DNA from: Fimenecus sp045593555
GTDB taxonomy: Bacteria > Bacillota > Clostridia > Oscillospirales > Acutalibacteraceae
Assembly (NCBI GenBank): GCA_045593555.1
Contig: JAZNWU010000018.1
Location: 62,001-126,000 of the forward strand
Direction: 5' to 3'
DNA: 64,000 bases
The translations under genes and the position numbers were made by a program. Within the stretch, counting starts at the first letter, position 1, and each line of letters begins with the position of its first letter. The notes below the pieces were generated by a model. That model made no database searches, was not told the origin of the DNA, and saw only the letters and a list, made by a program, of their open reading frames with translations. Shown here in pieces: positions 48,828 to 57,693 of the stretch.

Positions 48828-50213
48828 ATGAGCAATATTTCAAAAGTTTTAGAAACTGTAAAAACAATACATTTTATCGGTATTGGTGGTAGTGGTATGT
48901 GTCCGCTTGCCGAAATTCTCCATAGCAAAGGATATACTCTCCAAGGCTCTGACAACAACGAAAGCACAATTGTTGAGAGAATCCGTAAAATGGGAATTAA
49001 GGTTATGATGGGACAGCGTGCCGAAAATATCGAAGGTGCAGAAATGGTTGTATATTCTGCTGCTATTTCAAAGGAAAACCCTGAACTCAAAGCAGCACTT
49101 GAGAGTGGTATTCCGACATTCCAGAGAGCCGAACTTTTAGGTGAAGTTTCCCGTCAGTTCAGTAACTGTATTGGTATCTGTGGCACTCACGGAAAGACCA
49201 CCGTTACTTCTTTGACTGTTCAGACAATGCTTGGTGCAGGACTTGACCCATCTGCAGTTATCGGTGGCAAATTACCACTTACAAACAGTTACGGCAGAGT
49301 TGGTAATACTGAAACTATTGTTATGGAATCCTGTGAATATCAGGATACATTCCTTAAAATGAGTCCTGATGTTGCTGTAATTCTCAACATTGATGAGGAC
49401 CACCTTGAATACTTCAAGACAATGGATAATCTCATCCTGAGTTTCACAAAATTTGCAGAATCTGCAACAAAAGCGATAATTTATAACGGTGACGATGAAA
49501 ATACCCTTAAAGCCATTAAAGACATTAAGGGTAAAGAAATGATTTCATTCGGTTTTGACAATAAAAATGACTATTATGCTGAAAATATTGAAGAATACAA
49601 AGGTGCATTCACAAAATTTGATGTAATGTACAGGGGGGAAAAATTAGGTAGCGTTAAACTTTCAATTCCCGGTATTCACAATGTTCTCAATGCTCTTTCT
49701 GCTATTGCATCTTCAATTTATTCAGGTGCAAAGTTTGAAGATTGTGTCAAAGGATTGCAGGAATTCAAGGGTGCAGGTCGTCGTTTTGAAGATTTGGGAA
49801 CATACAACGGAATTGATTTCATTGATGACTACGCTCACCACCCTGCTGAACTTAAAGTTACTCTTGAGGCTGCTATGAAAATGGGTTACAACACAGTATG
49901 GGCAGTTTTTCAACCTTTTACTTATTCAAGAACTGCAATGCATTTTGACGAGTTTGTTGATGTACTCAAAATTCCTGACAGATGTGTTATGACAGAAATT
50001 ATGGGTTCCCGTGAAGTAAATACTTATGATATTTACACTTCACAGTTAGCAGAAAAAATTCCGAATTCCGTATGGTTCAACACTCAGGAAGAGGTTGCTG
50101 AATATGTTGTAAATCACGCTAAATCAGGTGACCTTGTGCTTACAATGGGTTGTGGTGACATTTACAAATCCGCATTTATGATGATTGAGAGATTAAAAAA
50201 TGGTACAGTTTAA
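48828..50213 (+). CDS. murC: UDP-N-acetylmuramate--L-alanine ligase
   Basis: This is a 461-residue Mur ligase. It has the N-terminal HFIGIGGSGMCPLAEIL (UDP-binding), P-loop CGTHGKTTVTSL (about residue 120), central ESCEYQDTFL and NIDEDHLEYF, and C-terminal DDYAHHPAE. It adds L-Ala to UDP-MurNAc in peptidoglycan synthesis. ATG 48828 is preceded by GGTGA; a GTG three codons earlier falls within that site. It overlaps ung by 14 nt. Confidence 0.96.
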   Translation: MSNISKVLETVKTIHFIGIGGSGMCPLAEILHSKGYTLQGSDNNESTIVERIRKMGIKVMMGQRAENIEGAEMVVYSAAISKENPELKAALESGIPTFQRAELLGEVSRQFSNCIGICGTHGKTTVTSLTVQTMLGAGLDPSAVIGGKLPLTNSYGRVGNTETIVMESCEYQDTFLKMSPDVAVILNIDEDHLEYFKTMDNLILSFTKFAESATKAIIYNGDDENTLKAIKDIKGKEMISFGFDNKNDYYAENIEEYKGAFTKFDVMYRGEKLGSVKLSIPGIHNVLNALSAIASSIYSGAKFEDCVKGLQEFKGAGRRFEDLGTYNGIDFIDDYAHHPAELKVTLEAAMKMGYNTVWAVFQPFTYSRTAMHFDEFVDVLKIPDRCVMTEIMGSREVNTYDIYTSQLAEKIPNSVWFNTQEEVAEYVVNHAKSGDLVLTMGCGDIYKSAFMMIERLKNGTV

Positions 50214-50868
50214 TAACAGTTGGGACATTCTCTTAAAAGACGAATTTCAAAAACCATATTATCAAAATTTGAGAAAATTTCTTGTTCAGGAATACAAGAC
50301 ACAGACCATATATCCACATATGAACAATATTTTCAATGCACTTAAATATACAGACTACAAGGATGTTAAAGTGGTTATTTTAGGTCAGGACCCGTATCAT
50401 CAGCCGAATCAGGCTCACGGACTTTGCTTTTCTGTGCAAAAAGGTGTTAATCCCCCGCCGTCTTTACAAAATATGTATAAGGAAATTCACGCTGAATACG
50501 GATATCCTATTCCCCCTCACGGTGAACTTACATATTGGGCAAAACAAGGTGTTCTTATGATGAACACAGTTCTTACAGTTCGTGAAAGTCAGCCAAACAG
50601 CCACAAAGGTATGGGTTGGGAAATATTTACGGATAATGTGATTTCGCTACTTAACCAAAGACCTGAACCGATGGTATTTCTCCTCTGGGGTGCAAATGCC
50701 AGAGCAAAGACAAAAATCATAACAAACCCTAATCATTTAGTACTTCAATCGGCACATCCAAGCCCATTATCGGCATATAACGGATTTTTCGGTAACGGAC
50801 ATTTTAAAAAGGCAAATGAATTCTTAAAATCCCGTGGTATGACGGAAATTGATTGGAGAATTGTTTAA
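50200..50868 (+). CDS. ung: uracil-DNA glycosylase (family 1)
   Basis: This is a 222-residue UDG with catalytic GQDPYH (D64), GVLMMNTVLTVR, and the DNA-intercalation loop HPSPLSAYNGFFG (His near residue 186). It excises uracil from DNA as the first step of base excision repair. It is translated from inside the 3' end of murC. Confidence 0.96.
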   Translation: MVQFNNSWDILLKDEFQKPYYQNLRKFLVQEYKTQTIYPHMNNIFNALKYTDYKDVKVVILGQDPYHQPNQAHGLCFSVQKGVNPPPSLQNMYKEIHAEYGYPIPPHGELTYWAKQGVLMMNTVLTVRESQPNSHKGMGWEIFTDNVISLLNQRPEPMVFLLWGANARAKTKIITNPNHLVLQSAHPSPLSAYNGFFGNGHFKKANEFLKSRGMTEIDWRIV

Positions 50869-50897
50869 GTACAAAATGCAATTTATTGAACATATAA

Positions 50898-50943
50898 AAA
50901 GGGAACAAGCTTGACTTTTTACGGTCAGTTTGTTCCCTTTTTT
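50898..50943 (+). terminator. terminator of murC-ung
   Basis: An 11-bp stem (50898-50908 with 50930-50940) with an inner tgac/gtca stem and a following T run. Confidence 0.9.
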
Positions 50944-50972
50944 ACATAAAATCCAAAACTTGAAATTGAGTT

Positions 50973-51057
50973 ATTTTTTCCGTTAGATAATCTCGACGCA
51001 ACGAAGCAGTATCAGGTATACTGCAAGTTGAGAGCAAGGAAGTATAACGGAAAAAAT
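50973..51057. repeat. nested palindromic element
   Basis: Outer arms of 13 bp are perfect (50973-50985 with 51045-51057). Inside are a 7-bp arm with one G-T pair (50991-50997 with 51027-51033) and a perfect 7-bp central stem (51006-51012 with 51018-51024, loop CAGGT). The whole 85 bp can fold into one interrupted hairpin. It lies in the spacer between the ung terminator and the mannosidase stop. It may be a MITE- or REP-like dispersed element. Confidence 0.7.
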
Positions 51058-51065
51058 CAATTTCC

Positions 51066-53999
51066 TTATGCATTTATTCCAATTGTAATAATTTCAAATG
51101 GTTTGTATTCTATTGTATCAGTTTCTTCAATTACATCTTCAAGGAAGTTGAGGATTTTCACTTTGCCACCGAGTCTGATTTTACCTCTACGACCATTTTG
51201 CTCCGAAAGACGGACAACAATCATATGACCTTTTTCGCTCATTTTCATTGTCTGCATATAAAGTTCACCGAAAGAGTTTTCGCATGTCAAATCTGCTTTT
51301 CCGAGAGGAATGTTATATTCAAAAGCGATATTATTGATTTCTGCTTTCACGAAATCATCACCATGAGGATAAATCATATATGCGAATTCGTGATGTCCAA
51401 GGTCACTTGTAACATCAGGACGGATAGTTGCACGGAGAAGTGAAAGACTCATTGAGTTTTCAAGTAGTCCTACACCGTATTTTGAATCGTTGATAAGTGC
51501 AATACCACCGTCAGTTTCAGCCATATCAGCCCACTTGTGATGGCAAACTTCAAAACGAGCCTGTTGCCATGTTGTATTTCTGTGAGTTTCTCTTTCTACA
51601 AAACCTGCACTTGTGTCACAAACAGCTTTTCTTGTGAGAACATTACAATCAAACTGTGCTTTTGCAAGAACATGTTTTTCATTCCAGTCAACGATGTTTT
51701 CAACCTCGATACCACGGGACTGACGGAAAACACGGATAATTCGTTTCCATGTGCTCTTTTCAGTTGCAAGAGTACAAGCAAAAGACACAACTTCTGAATT
51801 CTTTTCAATAGTCTTAAGTGGTGAAAGAATTTTAACCTCTACTTCCCTGTCCTTATAGTTAGGGAGAATGTCCCAAGCATCATAAACACCGGGATTGTCC
51901 TTATAAAGTTTAAGTTTATTGAATTCACCATTAACCCATTCACGCTGAAGTTTTCTGTCGTAAAGACTCTCTATACTACCATCTGTATTAAATTCGATTT
52001 CATAAAACGGAGTAACGACTTTTTCACCGATTGAAAGCCATTCCTCATCTGACTTTTCAATCTTTATATCGCCACAGGAAAGTGGAGGAAGATTTGGTAT
52101 TACCCAATTACCTTTTTTACCGTAACGAGTGCTGTTACCGTTTTCATTTTCAATGAAAGTAAGGTGTGTACGAGGGAAATTAAGTGAATTGAAATACTGT
52201 TCACCTGTGCCGATAATCTTGTTTACTCGCTGTTCGATTTCTTCATAATCAGCCATTGCATCACGATATACAGGTGTAATATGACTTCCGGGAAGAATAT
52301 CGTGGAACTGATTTATAAGAAGTTTTTTATAAATATCACGAATTTCTTCATAAGGATATTTTGCACCCTTAAGGTGACGGAGAGTTGAGATAATTTCTGC
52401 CTCACGGAGTTTATATTCAAGCTGACGGTTATATCTCTTCATCTTTGACTTTGTTGTGAATGTACCACGATGCATTTCAAGATAAAGCTCACCGTCCCAT
52501 TTTGCGAGATTTTTGTTATCTTTAAGGTTCTTTTCAAGGAATTCCTGACCACTGATATGCTCAGTTTTCGGCATAATTGAAAGCTTATTGAAACGATGCA
52601 TAACCTCAATCATTTCTTCAGTACAGCCACTGCCACCGTCACCATAACCGAACATAGACATAGTCTGTCCACCTTGATTTTTGTCCTGATATGCCTCCCA
52701 GTTTTCCTGAATCTGCGACGGCATATTCCAGGTTATAAAGTGAGTTGGCGGAACACAGGCATAAACCTCACTACCGTCAATACCTTTCCAGATAAAGTTG
52801 TTATGCGGAAAACGGTTTGTGTCGTTCCAGGTTGACATCTTGTTTGATACAAAATAGTCAACACCACTCTTTTTAAGAATCTGCGGTAAAATCCAGCTGT
52901 TACCGAAAACGTCAGGCAACCAACAGTTTTCAACTGTCTTGCCGAATTTTTCACGGAAATAATGCTGACCGTACATAAACTGACGGATAAGACTTTCAGC
53001 ACAAGGAATGTTGCAATCAGGCTCAACATACATAGCACCGACAGGCTCAAACTGACCTTTTGCTATCTTTTCTTTCAATTCCTCAAATACATCAGGATAA
53101 TACTTTTCAAGCATTTCATAAGTATAGGCCTGAGTGTGAGTGTATTTAAAGTCAGGGTATCTGTCCATAAGTCGCAACTGAATAAGAATTGTACGAAGGT
53201 TTTTCTGGACAGCGTGAATTCTACGCCAATAATATGCAATATCAAGGTGTGAATGAGCAATAAGCGCCACATCACCATTACCCTTGTAATCGTCATAAGC
53301 ATAGATTACATCATCAACATATTTTTTTGCACTTGCAACATCTTCTGTTTTTAAATCGTCAAAGTCAATGAGATTAAGTGCATTGTTGATTTCACGATTT
53401 AAAAAATTGCGATAATCTTCATTGAAAAGGTCACTTTTCGCAATATCTAAAAGCAGTTCAAGGTCATAAACCAAGTCGAGAACTGTGTGATTTATTGTTG
53501 CAAGGTAAGCCCCCTCAAAAATCTGACGACAACCACGGACAGAGAGTGATTCAGGGTTTCTTTCGTCATCAGGCTTTGAACGGTTATAGCCCTCCATTTC
53601 AAAATGAAGAATATCAGAATCTATGTATGGAGTCAAAAGTATTCTGTCACGGTTAGGGTCAACACCACCGACATACTTACCGTTTACCTTAACGATAATT
53701 TCAGCAGCAGTTTTAAGTGAAAACCAAAGTTCTTTTCCACGAAGATGATACGGAATTTCCACCTCTGCATCAAAAAACGCAGTTCCATCAGGAGTAAAGT
53801 ACATTTCACCTTTACGGAGATTTCTCCAACCCTCGGGATAATATTCGTACTGCATTTCGGCAACCTGACGGGCATCACGGACTTTTATGTTCTCTATTTC
53901 ATATTTTTCTTCATATATGTATCTTTTAAGCCAACCGAAGCGTAAATCTGTCCACTCCTCAGGACGCATACTTCGTCTTACAACTTTAATATGTGCCAT
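51066..53999 (-). CDS. GH38 alpha-mannosidase
   Basis: This is a 977-residue cytoplasmic enzyme (no signal peptide). Zn ligands lie in HSHLDIAYYW (H251, D253), the catalytic nucleophile is D363 in WLPDVFGNS, and GYGDGGSG is present near residue 445. The C-terminal beta-sandwich domains follow, with length as usual for GH38. It releases alpha-linked mannose from N-glycan or fungal mannan fragments taken up by the cell. It is the last gene of an apparent unit with phosphoglucomutase and a NifU-like protein; the spacing to the latter is 17 bp. Confidence 0.93.
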   Translation of the reverse strand: MAHIKVVRRSMRPEEWTDLRFGWLKRYIYEEKYEIENIKVRDARQVAEMQYEYYPEGWRNLRKGEMYFTPDGTAFFDAEVEIPYHLRGKELWFSLKTAAEIIVKVNGKYVGGVDPNRDRILLTPYIDSDILHFEMEGYNRSKPDDERNPESLSVRGCRQIFEGAYLATINHTVLDLVYDLELLLDIAKSDLFNEDYRNFLNREINNALNLIDFDDLKTEDVASAKKYVDDVIYAYDDYKGNGDVALIAHSHLDIAYYWRRIHAVQKNLRTILIQLRLMDRYPDFKYTHTQAYTYEMLEKYYPDVFEELKEKIAKGQFEPVGAMYVEPDCNIPCAESLIRQFMYGQHYFREKFGKTVENCWLPDVFGNSWILPQILKKSGVDYFVSNKMSTWNDTNRFPHNNFIWKGIDGSEVYACVPPTHFITWNMPSQIQENWEAYQDKNQGGQTMSMFGYGDGGSGCTEEMIEVMHRFNKLSIMPKTEHISGQEFLEKNLKDNKNLAKWDGELYLEMHRGTFTTKSKMKRYNRQLEYKLREAEIISTLRHLKGAKYPYEEIRDIYKKLLINQFHDILPGSHITPVYRDAMADYEEIEQRVNKIIGTGEQYFNSLNFPRTHLTFIENENGNSTRYGKKGNWVIPNLPPLSCGDIKIEKSDEEWLSIGEKVVTPFYEIEFNTDGSIESLYDRKLQREWVNGEFNKLKLYKDNPGVYDAWDILPNYKDREVEVKILSPLKTIEKNSEVVSFACTLATEKSTWKRIIRVFRQSRGIEVENIVDWNEKHVLAKAQFDCNVLTRKAVCDTSAGFVERETHRNTTWQQARFEVCHHKWADMAETDGGIALINDSKYGVGLLENSMSLSLLRATIRPDVTSDLGHHEFAYMIYPHGDDFVKAEINNIAFEYNIPLGKADLTCENSFGELYMQTMKMSEKGHMIVVRLSEQNGRRGKIRLGGKVKILNFLEDVIEETDTIEYKPFEIITIGINA

Positions 54000-54016
54000 A
54001 AATATGCCTCCTCAAA

Positions 54017-54253
54017 TTAGTCCTTATCCCAGAAAAAGGGTTTTTTCTTCTGTGCAATTACATTTACACTTTCGCCCATATCACGCATAACTTCGCTTTC
54101 AATCCAACGAAGACAACGGTCAACAATAAGGCATTTTGAACATTCACCCTGTAAAAGTACAGTAAGGTTTCCGTTTTCATATGACACAAAGTCGATTTCG
54201 CCACCGTCACCCTGAAGTTTAGGTTTTATAACTGTGTTTATATAATTTCTCAT
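54017..54253 (-). CDS. NifU-like domain protein
   Basis: This is a 78-residue protein matching the C-terminal NifU (Fe-S scaffold) domain: IKPKLQGDGGEIDFVSYENG, a strand-loop and LLQGECSKC with the CxxC that carries a Fe-S cluster, then an amphipathic helix (RWIESEVMRDMG). It ends in an unusual KKKPFFWDKD tail. A further Cys (DRC) lies seven residues after the CxxC motif. It lies 2 bp after the phosphoglucomutase gene. A role in Fe-S delivery is likely, but its genetic linkage to sugar genes is odd. Confidence 0.8.
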   Translation of the reverse strand: MRNYINTVIKPKLQGDGGEIDFVSYENGNLTVLLQGECSKCLIVDRCLRWIESEVMRDMGESVNVIAQKKKPFFWDKD

Positions 54254-54255
54254 AA

Positions 54256-55896
54256 TTAACCCTCAATTTCTTTCTTAAGGATGGCACGGACTTTTTCAAG
54301 TTTTTCTGTTGCAACTTCTCTTGTTTCGCCACACATTGAGTAATAAACCTTAAGCTTTGGCTCTGTGCCTGATGGTCTTACTGCCATCCAGCTACCATCC
54401 GTAAATGTGTATTTAAGGACATTTTCCTTTGGTAAATCCTGGATTCCCTTTGAATAGTCGAGGACATTTTTTATATTATCGAAAAGTGACTGACCGTTTT
54501 CACGCATATTTGTCATAATGCTCTGAATTTTTTCTGCACCATCCTTGCCTTTAAGCACAAAAGTGTCGAGTGCATCAAGATAGAAACCAAATTTCTCGTA
54601 AATCTTATTAAGAGCATCAATAAGTGTTCTGCCATTATTCTTGTGGAAGGCTGCCATCTGACAGATAAGCATTGAAGAAACAACAGCATCCTTATCTCTT
54701 GCGTGAGTACCAACGAGATAACCGTAAGATTCCTCATAACCGATTACAAATTCTTTGTCACCGTTGATTTCATACTTGCCAATCTGGTCACCAATATATT
54801 TAAATCCTGTGAGTGTATCAACAACCTGAAGTCCGTAACTTCTTGCAATATCTGCACCGACTTCACTTGTAACAATAGTTTTTACAAGAGTTGATTTTTC
54901 GTTTAACTGTTCTTTTCTATGAGAAAGAACAAAGTCCACAAGCAATGCACCAATCTGATTACCTGTAATGAGAACATATTCACCGTTATGAAGTACAGCA
55001 GTACCCACACGGTCACAGTCAGGGTCAGTACCTAATACTAAATCTGCATTTTCAAGTTTTGCTTGTTCAATACCAAGAGTTAAAGCATCCTTTTCTTCAG
55101 GGTTAGGTGAACGGACTGTACTGAAATTACCATCAGGCAATTCCTGACTCTTTACGATTGATACATTCATTCCATCGAGTGCTTTTCTTACAGGAATATT
55201 ACCTGTTCCGTGAAGTGCAGTATAAACAATTTTAAGGTCTGATTTTTCTTCATAGATTGACTGTTTTTTTACTTCATTAAGGAAATCGTCAAGGACTTCT
55301 TCACCGATTACTGTAATTCGTCCTTCATTAACTGCAGTCTGGAAATCGTCAACTGCAACTGATTTTAAATCTGTAACTGCATTTACAAATTCAATAACCT
55401 GACTTGCAAACTGTGGCACTAACTGACATCCTTTTTCGTCATAGATTTTATAACCGTTATATTCTTTCGGATTGTGACTTGCAGTAAGGACTATACCACC
55501 GTTACAGCCTAAATGTTTTGCAGTAAAGGAAAGTACAGGTGTCGGCATTAATGTATCATAGATATAAACCTTAATTCCGTTTGCTGAAAGTACACCTGCA
55601 GCAACTTCAGAGAAATACTGTGAGTTATTTCGTGAGTCATAAGCAATTGCAACGCTGATTTCACCGTCGAAACGACTCTTAAGATAATCAGCATAACCTT
55701 TTGTAGCCTTTGCGATTGTGTATCTGTTCATTCGGTTAGGACCTGCACCCATAATGCCACGAAGTCCACCTGTGCCGAATTCTAATTCTTTATAAAATCT
55801 ATCTTCAATTTTCTTTTCATCAGTAAGACTCAAAAGTTCATTTTTTGTATCTTCATCAAAGGTACACCAATATTCAAAAAGTTCTTTGATATTCAT
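54256..55896 (-). CDS. phosphoglucomutase/phosphomannomutase
   Basis: This is a 546-residue alpha-D-phosphohexomutase. The phosphoserine is S140 in TASHNPKEYNGYKIY, metal-binding DPDCDRVG is at about 290, the sugar loop GYEESYGYLVG at about 390, and the phosphate loop RPSGTEPKLKVYYS near the end. It interconverts glucose-1-P and glucose-6-P (or the mannose forms) and links the galactose and mannose genes to glycolysis. AAAGGAG is 11 nt before ATG 55896; a GTG at 55908 overlaps the site. Confidence 0.93.
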   Translation of the reverse strand: MNIKELFEYWCTFDEDTKNELLSLTDEKKIEDRFYKELEFGTGGLRGIMGAGPNRMNRYTIAKATKGYADYLKSRFDGEISVAIAYDSRNNSQYFSEVAAGVLSANGIKVYIYDTLMPTPVLSFTAKHLGCNGGIVLTASHNPKEYNGYKIYDEKGCQLVPQFASQVIEFVNAVTDLKSVAVDDFQTAVNEGRITVIGEEVLDDFLNEVKKQSIYEEKSDLKIVYTALHGTGNIPVRKALDGMNVSIVKSQELPDGNFSTVRSPNPEEKDALTLGIEQAKLENADLVLGTDPDCDRVGTAVLHNGEYVLITGNQIGALLVDFVLSHRKEQLNEKSTLVKTIVTSEVGADIARSYGLQVVDTLTGFKYIGDQIGKYEINGDKEFVIGYEESYGYLVGTHARDKDAVVSSMLICQMAAFHKNNGRTLIDALNKIYEKFGFYLDALDTFVLKGKDGAEKIQSIMTNMRENGQSLFDNIKNVLDYSKGIQDLPKENVLKYTFTDGSWMAVRPSGTEPKLKVYYSMCGETREVATEKLEKVRAILKKEIEG

Positions 55897-55935
55897 AAGT
55901 TTACACACTCCTTTTAGGCATAATTATATACAATA

Positions 55936-55964
55936 ATATTACACTAAAATAATAATAGTGTCAA
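55936..55964 (-). promoter_or_regulatory. promoter of the phosphoglucomutase operon
   Basis: Minus strand: TTGACA (55964-55959), a 17-bp spacer, TAATAT (55941-55936). Confidence 0.75.
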
Positions 55965-55997
55965 TTGAAATTCATCATATAATACGCCTTTTGTGTA

Positions 55998-56026
55998 TTG
56001 CTTTTTCAGGTGTATTAACTTATAAT
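55998..56026 (+). promoter_or_regulatory. promoter of the alpha-galactosidase gene
   Basis: TTGCTT (55998-56003), a 17-bp spacer, TATAAT (56021-56026). Transcription would begin near 56033, which supports ATG 56056 as the translation start. Confidence 0.7.
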
Positions 56027-56055
56027 TTAAATAGATGAAAGGAGCTGTTTTTGTT

Positions 56056-57693
56056 ATGAAACGCTTTAAAATAAATATTGAATACATGGTTGATAAAGTT
56101 CTTTACAAAACCAATGTTTTTGAAACAGAACATTTTAACATTAAATATATTGCAAAAGAGAGTCATATCAAACTTGATATAACTCCTTGTGTACCTATGG
56201 AAAATGTTAAGTTCAAGATGACTGTGCCTTATGATTTCCGTAGTAATTCACGAATTTTCCTTAACGGTTTTCAGTCATGGACAGAATGTCGTGAGCATTT
56301 CATAGACGATGAGCCATTGAAACTCAATGCTAAACAAGAAGCTATCAGACGAGTTCTTCCGACTTCTCCTTATGGTGACTATGATTTCGTGAAATACGAC
56401 CGTAGAAAAGGTTGTTTCCACGGTTTCTCATACGGATATGTGCGTAATGAAAAGGATTTTGACTTTTTCGGTTCATTAAGCGAGCGTTTCGGCTACACAA
56501 TCATCCGTGCAAATGTGCCTGACAGAGAAATTATCTTTGAGCGTGACCTTGAGGGCGTTATTATTGACAAGGAATACACGCTTATTGATGTTGTAAATTA
56601 TCGTGGCAACGAAAAAGATGTTTATGACAAATACTTTGCCGATATGAACATTCCTGCACCTCGGGTTGGCAGAACAAACGGCTACACAACATGGTATAAT
56701 TACTATCAGAATATTACTGAAGATATTGTTGTAAATGACCTTGAAGCACTTTCAAAGGTTGACTCAACAATTGACATCTTCCAGATTGATGACGGATACC
56801 AGACAGCAGTTGGTGACTGGCTCAGCATAAACCATGAAAAATTCCCTAACGGAATGAAAATTATTGTTGATAAAATCCACGAAAAAGGCATGAAAGCAGG
56901 TCTTTGGCTCGCTCCTCTTGGTGCACAGATAAAATCGACGGTTGCAAAAGAACATCCCGATTGGCTCATTCGTGACAAGTACGGTAAAAAACTTGTTTGT
57001 GGTGTAAACTGGGGTGGCTTTTACGGTCTTGATATAGAAAAAGAAGAAGTACGGGATTATATCCGAAACTTCTTCAATGTTGTACTCAACGACTGGGGCT
57101 ATGATATGGTGAAACTTGATTTCCTATATTCAGCTTCTGTAATCCCGAGAAACGGTAAGTCACGTGGTCAGTTGATGTGCGAGGCTATGGACTTTATCCG
57201 TGAATGTGTTGGTGAAAAGCTTATTCTCGGTTGTGGTGTACCACTTGCACCTGCATTTGGAAAAGTTGACTATTGCCGAATCGGTGCTGATATTGGTCTT
57301 GAATGGGATAAATTCAAAGTACATCTTGAAGATGTGTGTACAAGAACAACTCTCTGGAACACTATTTTCCGTCGTGGACTTGACGGCAGAGCATTTGCAA
57401 ATGACCCTGATGTATTCCTTCTTCGTGATAACAATATGACAATGGGCTTTACACAGAGAAAAATCTCTGCAACAGTAAATCACATTTTCGGTAGTCTTCT
57501 TTTCACATCTGACAATGTGGGTGACTATAACCGTGAAAAAATGGATGTGCTTTTACATATTTTCAATAACACTCAGCCTGAGCTTCTATCTGCTGAGTTT
57601 ATCACAAAGGAACTTATTGAAATTAATTATCTTGAGAATGGTGAGAAAAAAAGACTCTGTTTTGATAGTAATACAGGGGAACTTATGTTATAA
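56056..57693 (+). CDS. GH36-type alpha-galactosidase
   Basis: This is a 545-residue protein with an N-terminal beta-sandwich (about 1-190) and a TIM barrel. Motifs are WYNYYQNITEDIV, DIFQIDDGYQ, the nucleophile D355 in MVKLDFLY, the acid/base D412 in GADIGLEWDK, and the C-terminal LFTSDNVGDYN. It has no signal peptide, so it acts on imported raffinose-type or melibiose-type oligosaccharides. It is shorter than classical GH36 (about 720) and matches a compact Firmicutes subgroup. AAAGGAG at 56039-56045 precedes ATG 56056 by about 10 nt. The 3' end overlaps the convergent gerC-like gene by 11 nt. Confidence 0.88.
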   Translation: MKRFKINIEYMVDKVLYKTNVFETEHFNIKYIAKESHIKLDITPCVPMENVKFKMTVPYDFRSNSRIFLNGFQSWTECREHFIDDEPLKLNAKQEAIRRVLPTSPYGDYDFVKYDRRKGCFHGFSYGYVRNEKDFDFFGSLSERFGYTIIRANVPDREIIFERDLEGVIIDKEYTLIDVVNYRGNEKDVYDKYFADMNIPAPRVGRTNGYTTWYNYYQNITEDIVVNDLEALSKVDSTIDIFQIDDGYQTAVGDWLSINHEKFPNGMKIIVDKIHEKGMKAGLWLAPLGAQIKSTVAKEHPDWLIRDKYGKKLVCGVNWGGFYGLDIEKEEVRDYIRNFFNVVLNDWGYDMVKLDFLYSASVIPRNGKSRGQLMCEAMDFIRECVGEKLILGCGVPLAPAFGKVDYCRIGADIGLEWDKFKVHLEDVCTRTTLWNTIFRRGLDGRAFANDPDVFLLRDNNMTMGFTQRKISATVNHIFGSLLFTSDNVGDYNREKMDVLLHIFNNTQPELLSAEFITKELIEINYLENGEKKRLCFDSNTGELML

